A stretch of 37,666 bases of DNA from Blastocystis hominis (Eukaryota > Sar > Bigyra > Opalinata > Blastocystidae), in NCBI RefSeq assembly GCF_000151665.1, contig NW_013171860.1, positions 910,338-948,003 on the forward strand, given 5' to 3'. The translations under genes were made by a program, and so were the position numbers. Shown in pieces: positions 23,997 through 33,500 of this stretch. Each line of letters opens with the position of its first letter. Within the stretch, counting starts at the first letter, position 1. The notes under the pieces were generated by a model that did not search any database, was not told the DNA's origin, and saw only the letters and a list, made by a program, of their open reading frames with translations.

Positions 23997-25285
23997 TGCG
24001 TGTATATGTGTGAACTTATCTTGTTGAATATGAAATAATAAACCAATGATAAAATGAATCACTCATAAAAGGAATATACCCGATTGTACTTGATTAGACA
24101 TTTTTTTGTGGGTGTGATTTCCAAAAGAAATTGAGATTGATACTCGTGACATAACTATGGAATGTGAAAAAAAACGAAACAAATTCAAGCTTAAAATACC
24201 CAAAATGAAATTCTCTGTGAGAGAAAACAGAATGATGTACAGTGATACTAAATTGGAATTCCAAAACAAATACACTTATCTACTTATTTAAATAAGCACC
24301 GATTAACGATAAATAGTTGTATACATTGATCTTAACTGTATTCTAAATATCTAGATAATTGTTTGATATAAGAAATAACGCAAAACACAATGATCAGCCT
24401 CATTAGTGTTAATGCTGTACTATTATTGCTCGTCGGAATATTACTGTGCATATAATGCTTTTTAGGATTGATTATACCTTATTTCGAAAGAAAACCAAAT
24501 AAACATACTTTTTCGATTATTCCATATTATTGCAAAAGATAAATGTGAAAATTGTGTCCAAAGTAACAAGGATTGAAAATAATAATTGCATACCAACCCT
24601 CTAGCGTCTTTGTTGCTTCTCCTAGATTTTTTATAAAAAAATATATATAACCTATTATTTTCGTTATTTAGGCCTTTATTCTTTCAATACTTCTAGATTA
24701 ATCAATTAAACATATTTATATTATAAATTATATGGTTAAAAAACAAACTATTTTCGTTTTCACACAACGAGCAATCTAAATATACTTTCAAAAAATATGG
24801 AGATCATTGTTTATACTACTCTAGAGTTAATATTTCCAGTACTATTGATTTTACAAATATATTATCTTTACAATTTGCATTTTCAATTTACAGGAAAGTT
24901 ACTAATATTAGTAGTGTTATAATAAATATTAAATCGGTAGAATGAATATCAACAAATAATAATGAATAGACAGAATAATATTGTATTTCTATAGCAGCGC
25001 TGTACTGTTTTTACTAACATGATATATTGTACTATGTAATAATAATTTTATTTATAAAACTATAATAGAATAGCATTCTATTGATTGAGTACACATTTTT
25101 ATCATAATAGTTGTAGAGAATTGAGCTTTATTGTTAAGTTTGTTTTTTATTTTTCGGCACACTTTCCCATTTATGATATTGCATAGGTGTATAAGTTTCT
25201 TTTGACTTTATATATATAATATTTCCTTTCATTTTATGTTGTATGTTACTTGTGTGTTATTCTGTCATCTATTATAATATCAACT
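23997..25285. other. AT-rich intergenic region between convergent genes
   Basis: Tail-to-tail spacer of the GT49 and fucosyltransferase-like genes. No reading frame with family signature and no exact TGTTTGTT on either strand near the two gene ends. Confidence 0.55.
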
Positions 25286-26886
25286 CTATTTGAAAAAAAC
25301 ATCATACATAATAAAAGTACTATATGTCTCATTATCACAAATCTGCTGTTTTGGTTCTATAATAATCGGCCTTTGTCCAGTCAAAGCACACATCGCTAAA
25401 CTATATGTACTTCGTGTTGTCATAACACAGCGTTTTCCATGTCCTAAAATGTATAACTCAGCAACAGCACTGAATGTAGCATACGAGACTAAACTGTTCT
25501 GCATCATTTGTGTATCTGCTGGAATTGTCTGGTTCTTGGAATAGATCAACGAGTATTGTGTTAAGTTCCTTGCCAACCTCATTTTCATTTTCACAGAATC
25601 GGATGCCACATAGAGTTTTTTAGGTTTTGGTAATTGTTTGATGCATCGGAGAATCAATGGGAATGATTTCAGTGGCAAGAACTCAATGAATACAGGAACA
25701 TCAGCCAAGTCCCCTCCAAATCTTAGGTGAACAGCGTTGTACTCCTCTTTGTCATAGTTAGGATATAAATAATGCATATATTCTATCAAACTTGCGTATG
25801 GGATCATTATATTCCTCAGAAACTCACCATACAATTTGTACGAAAGAGCATCAATTGTTGAGTTGTAATGATGACTTCTGAATCCCAATTTTGTGAGCGT
25901 TTTGTTGTAGTATGAAGTCATAGCAATGATGTTAATTGTAAGCAAGTTACCACTGACTGCCGTAATTTGAGTAGGAAATATGGAAGAAATAGTGTTGTTC
26001 AATATGGCACTCGTAAAGTTACCACGATCAGCTATCGATTGTTTGGAATGAAATGATAAATAGTAGAAAGAAGCGTAATACGCTAGTTGATGAGCATCTA
26101 CAATTATTATAATATCATGCAATAATCTCGAACCATCATCACAAATATAAATGATTTGATTTGGAAATGATTGTTTGATATTCCACACTTGGTGCCAACC
26201 TGCTGATAATGGAACTAGTCATTTATGTATTATAAAGAATGAACTTACTAACGATTGGTATCCGATAGTGATATGATAGGACATACAATCCGCTGAAGAG
26301 CTGAAGCCTGTTTCCGACTCCTTTTAAGTTTGGCAAATAGAAGATTCTTGTACCATTTCGCAAACTAGGTTAAGAGAAACTCTCAATCAAACTACAGATT
26401 AAAAACATGGGTAGACTGGATTTCATTCTTTGATGGTAGATTCGTTCGATTATTGACGACCTTATAACTACACAAATCATCGAATCGCTTAAATATTAAC
26501 CCAAGCTTAAGAACAGGGTCAATTTCTGGCAAAATGGTTGATATTTCGTATTTCTTTTGGTAGAATTTAATACTTCTCCTTGTTAGAAGTTTATATGCAT
26601 TCTGTGAAAGGGAAGTACTTGTGTCATTTTGAATCGAACTATCGATCAATTGCCCAAATTCAATTAGTACTCTTCCATGTTTAGTCTCACATGAGGAAAT
26701 GTAAACACAGAATTGTCTCTTCGGCCTCTACACGTAGTAGTTTAGTGATAATCAATTTACAATAAATGATGATACCGATGGTTAAATGATGAATCAAATA
26801 GCAGATTACTACATAAGAAAAACACACAATTCCTACATTGCCAAGAAGTATAACAGTAACGGTATATAATGTATCCTGTATAACAT
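25286..26886 (-). CDS. Fucosyltransferase-like protein (HxRxGGD motif), six exons
   Basis: Six exons (26886-26837, 26808-26761, 26727-26671, 26638-26396, 26364-26249, 26214-25286) join in one frame of 480 residues. The five introns of 28, 33, 32, 31 and 34 nt are at 26809-26836, 26728-26760, 26639-26670, 26365-26395 and 26215-26248. The N-terminus MLYRIHYIPLLLYFLAI is a signal anchor; a polar stem follows. The donor motif is LKGVGNRLQLFSGLYVLSY, later AVHLRFGGDL, KKLYVASDSVKMK and RCVMTTRSTYSLAMCALTG, the order seen in GT-B fucosyltransferases. The stop TAG is encoded. The gene is a distant paralogue of 8992-10271; the intron after the donor motif is at the same aligned residue and in the same phase. 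The GT49 gene upstream ends about 220 bases away on the same strand. The HLRFGGD spacing differs by one residue from classical HxRxGD. Confidence 0.8.
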
Positions 26887-27104
26887 TAAAACTCAAGAAA
26901 GACAATATAGATGTAAATAAATGGAACAGACAAGGAAATAATGTTTATATCTCAGATTTAACTTTTTCTCACTTTACATTTAACCACATGTATATTTACA
27001 GTATTTTGTATATTATTAATCGTAATAATCAGAAGGTGATAAAACCCTTTTCACTGTGTTCCTATTGATATCATCATTTGTTGAAGTATCAAACATTTGT
27101 ATAG

Positions 27105-27112
27105 AACAAACA
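27105..27112 (-). terminator. Poly(A) motif TGTTTGTT, minus strand
   Basis: Reads AACAAACA on the plus strand, 18 bases past the stop of the GT49 gene at 27131. It predicts a 3' UTR of about 13 bases. Confidence 0.7.
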
Positions 27113-27130
27113 ACACTATCTCATCTATCA

Positions 27131-28675
27131 TTAGCGTTTTGATATTATGATATCGTATGTTGGCCTAAAGAGACGTGCTAGTTTTTGCATTTGAAGAGTT
27201 TTGTCATATTTTGACTTCTTTTGTGACATATACTCTTTTGACATCTTTGTGCGCTTATGTGGAATATCTATACAAAACTCGTTCAGCATGACATAATAGT
27301 GGAATTCTAAGCATCAATTCAATCAAATACATGGATTCAAAAAAGTCATTCGATTCATCAACTCTTGCTTGTTAAAACCATAGTTAATAAAATATGGATG
27401 AAAAATAGGATTATCCTTAGACCGACGAATAATAGAGTAAGGTTCCATCACGTGATCTGCTTTGTATGGTAAAAGTTTATTTTGCTTTTCTTTGAGCATG
27501 AAATCAACATCAACAATATCCTATATTATTAATCCTTCTAATATGGCGATACATGAAAAATAGTTGAATGCTGAACTACAGTTTTGTTGTAAGCAGCAAT
27601 CAGCATTGATTTGTTTCGAGGAACTTGATCCCATCTACACTTCACAGTCATGTGTATTCTAGCTACATATATGTACATTGTCCTTCCTGAAAGCAAGAAT
27701 CATGATCGATTTTCTTTTTATCCATGAGGAACAACTTTAGCAATAATACTGCCTTTGGATCACGTAGAGTCTCGTTATGTAGCATCAAAGAATCATACAA
27801 TGTCTCAGAAGAGAAAACGTCGATGTCACTAACAAAGTAGTGTGTGGTTTCGATTGACTCAATGGCCAAATCTCTCAGCAGATTGATAGGAAAGATCGTC
27901 TCGTCTGAATATGATGGTCCTGTTGTATCATAGAATATGCTTCTACCTTGAATCGATGGTTGGTCTTTGATAATATATAATAAGAAAGTAATTTGACGAT
28001 AGTGCTCATAAGCTTGAATCAGATCGATCACTGAATGCAACTCCGATTCCATTATCATAATACTCATCATGATTCTATGTTTCCATCGTTTCATTAAATA
28101 GGGAAGTCTATCTTGTCTATTCAGAGACAGAATTGTGATTAGAGTGATGTCGTCAAAGGAATTTGGATTGTCTAGTGTTAATATATGAGCCAATAATATC
28201 TACAAGGCATTCTCTGGAACGAAGAACACATTCTCTTTCTTGTATCATACAGCATTACATAAAACTCTTGGCAATGAGAAAATGTTGTACGATCATGGCA
28301 GGCAAAAAACAAATCACTCTTGTATTTGTAAAAAAACGAATGTAGATCTTCTGAAGTCTGACAAGTTGCATGATGACATGGTTTGAGTTCATAAGGAACC
28401 AAACGATGGAAGCACTCTTTTTCATTGCTTAATGGCTCTAGTTCTGGAATATTCTTCAATTTCTGGACATAAACATCATGCATTCCATAGTCATTATCTA
28501 ATTTTGCGAAGTAAGTATAATTTACTAAAGGAGAACAAGGCAACCGTGTCCGAATTGAGGGTAATTGAAAAATAAATTGATTATCCATGGCAAAAGAGCA
28601 TAGTATCAACCACAGTTCACAAGAAAATAAAGTCAATAACACGAAGAAGGCTATTCCAGAATAATAAGGAATCAT
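27131..28675 (-). CDS. GT49/LARGE-like glycosyltransferase with one unresolved in-frame interruption
   Basis: Exons 28675-28204, 28171-27667, 27634-27553 and 27520-27131, with three 32-nt introns, give about 480 codons. ATG at 28675 opens a signal anchor (residues 6-30). GT49 landmarks: SFDDITLITILSLNRQDRL, IFPINLLRDLAIE, THYFVSDIDVF (DxD), WDQVPRNKSML, HPYFINYGFNKQELM, LEFHYYVMLNEFCIDIPHK. The first, second and third introns match introns at 22807, 23374 and 23497 in the paralogue. In the last exon a 24-nt GT...TAG stretch (27307-27330) holds two in-frame TGAs and is absent from the paralogue. Removing it restores the expected spacing but leaves TAA at the join, so the copy may be inactive there or misread. 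TAA at 27131 is encoded. Confidence 0.75.
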
Positions 28676-30565
28676 AAAGAAAAAACTAAAAAAAAGTATA
28701 TAGTTTTATTGCATTTTTGTTCATATTGAACAATTATTCTTTACTGTCATAAGTCTCTAAATGACTAAAAAGAAACTTATTTAATATGCGTATTCAAATA
28801 CTATACGCGTACTCTATTCTTCAAAAAACAACAAATACAAAGTAAAACACATATTCACCCATTCGATTGTATTGCGACTGTATTGAATATCATGGATGGT
28901 CACTGATAATGCACCAATGATATTCATTATTATTTACAAATAAATTGTGTGTATTCAACAAAAAGTCATTTAAGTAATAGATATTCATCATGTTGCAGCA
29001 AACACTTTAGTTTTGAATATTTATACCCAAATCTGCTATAGCGATGGTGGTAAATATCAAAATCACTTTATAATATGTGTTTGCATTATTATTCACCAAT
29101 ACTTGAAATGCAATAATCTCGTGAACAGAATCAAAATTAGTTTTGAATACTCTTATTCTATTCAAGAATTTGCATATAAATATAATAACATCAAAAAGAA
29201 TAATCTCAATCAATTTGAAATGTCAGTAATATAGCGAGTAATGGAAAAAAGAGAGTAACATGATATTGCACTCTCCTATCTGTACAAATTGTACTAATAA
29301 TCAATGTGAAATGCTTCTATGAAGTATCTATATCTCATGAACACTGCTGAATCAAAATTAAGCACACTTCAACGAAAAATAGATTGTTTTTACAAAATAA
29401 TCCACATAATCCACATCAGATACAATGATAAACAGTATTACGTAAATAACTGTAGATTTACACTTTTTTCCGTTTTATTAATTAATCAATTAAGTAAACC
29501 AGCTTATTTTGTTTTTTTCAATGACTTGTATTTTTGGTCAATTTCATTAAAATCAACAGTAATCACTCTATTTGGATCTTTTTTATCACCGAACATAGGT
29601 TCGTTGATTGAAAAATTAAAGTATATTCTTATCAGAATCAATTCGATAGCATTATAAACACACCTTCTATTTCATTTGCATATTTGGCACGACGTAAAAT
29701 AGTGTTTATAACTCAAGATATTTACAACAGATTTATTTTGATATTTAAGTTGAATCGCTTCACACAATTTAACTCTGTACTCATGTGTCCCATTTTACAT
29801 TCACTGCATTTCCCATGATATACATACCAAATTGCTGACTTCAATATCATATGTTATCCATATATAGGTCCAAATTACGGTTATCAAATGATGCTACAAG
29901 TGCATTCTGGTTTGGAATATTTCACAGAATGAAATCAAATTAAAGCTCATCAGGAACAATTTTCTTGTCACTGCCTTATTCTATTTGTTGTTTTTAGTTA
30001 TCTATATAGTTATCAAGTTTATTTCTATCTTTCCAATATTTCTTTCACAATCATCATTTTTACACATTGCCTATTAGCAAAGCTGTCGTATTTTGTAATA
30101 TATGTAATGTGCAATTATCTAGCTTTTACTTTCAGAATTCAAGTTCAACAGCAGCAAACTACCCAAATATTATATTCACTATTCCCGTTTATTTGGTTGT
30201 TATACCTCCTTCCTTATTTTTATAGAATGGATTTTGCATGCCTTTTGATTTGTAGATACTTCTATACAAAATAAAGTATTAATACTGTATATTATCGATA
30301 TATATTTTTCTGCAAACTAAGCAAACTACACATTATGAACATGTTTTTTTGGTAATTCTCTAATTACAGTTATAAATACGATATATATTGTTATTTTCTT
30401 CAATTCGATTTTTTAAATCTATGCACTTCCTATTTATATATTCATTTCTAAAACCAATTATGTGGTACAATTGTGAATGAACAACAAATCCATAGATTAA
30501 TTTTTATTATTGTCTAGCCAAACCAATGCGATTCTTTTCCATAATATCCATACAATGAATAAGTT
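28676..30565. other. AT-rich intergenic region before the retrotransposon
   Basis: One plus-strand frame with ATG (29319-29657, 112 codons) is longer than most chance frames here but shows no motif, and no poly(A) octamer follows; I do not call it a gene. It could be a decayed exon. The right end is the flank of the retrotransposon insertion. Confidence 0.45.
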
Positions 30566-30583
30566 AACAAACAAACAAACAAA
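30566..30583 (-). repeat. LINE 3' tail, TTTG repeat containing the poly(A) motif
   Basis: About four and a half units of TTTG on the minus strand (AACA units on the plus strand), directly after the ORF2 stop. Overlapping TGTTTGTT octamers arise from the repeat. The first, 30581-30574, is preceded by T30586 plus four bases (AATT). Confidence 0.9.
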
Positions 30584-33500
30584 TTATTGACCTGCAGGAG
30601 ATCTTGAGCGGGCCGTTGACCGCCTGCTACGTCCGTACCTTCCGGCCTTGGACTTCTTCCCACTAGCCCACCTCTTGGGTCTGCTTGCTATCCCTCTGCT
30701 CCAGATACCAAAAAGAGTAAGCCGATCATAGTGAGTGCTTTGCAAAAATTTTGCTAGTTCCTCACATACAACCAACTCGCTCCTCTCCCCAAAGAATTTC
30801 CCATGACCATTACCTGGTGTCTGGATTTCCTCACAGTCCTTCCTTCCTGTGGTCGGGACCCAATTATCCCTCCCATGGCTATCCGAACCATGATTCTCCC
30901 CAGACGAGGTACACACAGAGCCAAAACCATTTCTCATCGAACCCTTGACAATATCTCTCCAGTCTGAACAATAAATTCTTTGAATGACCCTCCGTCCCAA
31001 GGATCCTCTCGGAATAACACTGCAATCACCAAAGCCACGTAGCGAGCCTCTCATATCCACCGGGTCCTTACACAATAGACATGGGCGAAATCGGCTGTCC
31101 ACAGCGATATGAGTAGAAACTTGACACGCGTCACCAGAATCCACAGTCGAAAACGTCGAATTAGCAGTCGTCGAAGCAGTCGTAGAAACAGCGCGAGAAC
31201 CTTCGTCGTTCTTGTCCGGAGTAATTCCAGTTATCGGTAAGCTCTTCCCAGTCGTCCGTAGGGTCTGACATTCCGTATCCTTCCTATCGATTAAAGGTAT
31301 AATCTCGGGGGTCTGAGAATCCTCATCATCCGTGGGTGACTGTCGGTGTGTCACCCCTTTCGATCCTTGTGCAACACGATCGTTGCGTAACTTGAAAGCC
31401 AGCAGAGACTCTATTGGCTCATTGTCTGAAGTAGATCTGTCGTTTGTCGACAATCCGTGGGTGTCTCTCCATGTCCTCTCCTGTACCAGTCGAAGACGTT
31501 TTCGGTTCGACGGGTCCAAGACAGTCCTCCTACTGTCAGTCCATCTTGATCTTGTCCTTGTTCCAGTCTTGTCCAAAGTCTTGTCCAAAGTCTTGTCCGC
31601 AGATAAATCCTTGTCCTTGTCTGACCACTTGGTCGCGATCTTGAAAAACTCGTCGATTCCAGACTGTCTACTCTTCTTCCTGCCCGGTACCTGTGGCAAA
31701 GAGGTCACCTTAACCGGCGCCGAAAAGCTAGTTGGTGGGTGTGATAGCGACACAACTAACTGTTCCCTCTCAGGCACGCCCCCAGGCGTCGAAACTCTCC
31801 CGCTCTCTACTTGATCTCCCCTTGCAGGTCCATCACTAAGATCCGACTTTGTCCCTCCGCGTCTCGGACTTGTGTCCTTCTCTAGCGCTCGTGTCAACCT
31901 ACTAGCTGCCTCTGAGTCGTTCGGACTATCGGGCAGAGGTAGGGCATCCCTCTTCACAGACTTCCTTTTCACTCCCTGTACTTCTGCTTTGCGGGTCGAC
32001 ACATCATCCAATCCGAGAACCATCCGGATCAGGGGCTCCACGTCACGCTCCTCGCCCAACGTGAGCCTCTCCCTGATCCTCCGGACCAAAGCCAGTCTTT
32101 CTTTCATATATCTCCGGCATTTGAAGAGGAAGTGCTCTAGGGTCTCCCTCTCGCACTCTCCGCAGCAAGGACACTTGCACCCTTCTGGCCCCTCTAGCTT
32201 AGGGTAGCGCGTCTCCACACAACACCAGCTCCCACAGCGCATTTCCAGGATTACCTGACACCCTCTAGCCAACTCCGGATGCCTGAACCACAGATCCAGG
32301 TAGCGCCGGTTGATGGCTCGTCCTCTTGTCAAGTACGTCCTCAGAAACTGCGCAGTGCTCTCCTGCAGCTGGCGTATCCAAAGGCGTGGAATCATCCTCC
32401 GTACCAGATCTCTGGCCGAAAAAGGATTTCCGTTTCGTGGCTCTCCGCCCCACATCTCGAATGCCATCTGGACATGGCACTTCCGCCTCTCAACTAGCCA
32501 CCGCGCCGGAACCTCCTTACCGCATGCCAGGTGATCATCGATGATCCCTCTACCTACCGTCTGCAGCACTTCCTGTGCTAGCCTCTCCGTCGTCTTCAGG
32601 TAGGTGTTCTTCGTTGACCACCATTCCAGCCTACTATCTATGAGATCGCCCAACGTGCGACTCAACCACCTCCCCTTCCACATGCATCGCAATCGCTTTG
32701 ACACCAGAATAGGATACACCGGAGGCATATCCAACTCCAGTTCCAACGATGGAATGCATGTGGAAAACTTCCCGGTGGCTTGTAGGATGTAATTGAGACC
32801 TTTGTTTAGCACTGATTGTACCTTCTGTGCCTCATCCTTGTTTCCGCCCCATACTTCTGCTGCATAGAGCCCAGAGGTCAGCACAACACTCTGAAGTACT
32901 TTGACTCTTAACTGTGCCGGAATTCTGTAGTTGCATAGGAATCGCTTTTGGCTACCTAGGAGCATCTCCATCCTCCCAATTCTCGCATCCCTCATATCCG
33001 TCCTGTCCAGTTTGGGGGTGATTTTCACTCCTAAGTAGGTATATTCCTCAACTACCGCTATCGGTTCTCCTTGGAGAATCCATTCTCTTCCTTCATAGTT
33101 TGCGTTCTTCTCGGCAGTACCAAATAGCATCACACCACATTTGGCATGCCCCACAGACATCTCCCATGTATTCGCCCACTCCGAGACATGATCCAGCAAC
33201 TTCTGCAATCTGTCTGCCGTCCTTGCAAATACCACGATGTCATCCGCAAACATCAAACCCTCAACCTTGGGTTCCCAAGAGAATAGTCTCTTCTTTGGCT
33301 TAGGGAGGATATCGTTAATGAAGATCGAGAACAATATCGGAGATAGTGGACAGCCTTGACGTAGACCTCTCTCTAAGGGTACTTTCGGGGATCGCAATTG
33401 ACCCACTCGTACGCTTATGTAAGATCGGTCATACAGGGTTCGGATAAAATTGTACGTTTTACCCGATATCCCGTAAGCTCGTAACTTATACAACAGTGCT

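Noticed and set aside
29319-29657. Plus-strand 112-codon frame with ATG
   Set aside because: It is somewhat long for chance, but has no recognisable domain, no upstream or downstream exon and no poly(A) motif.
30566-30583. TTTG/AACA repeat as a telomere-like sequence
   Set aside because: It is only about four units and sits exactly at the LINE 3' end.
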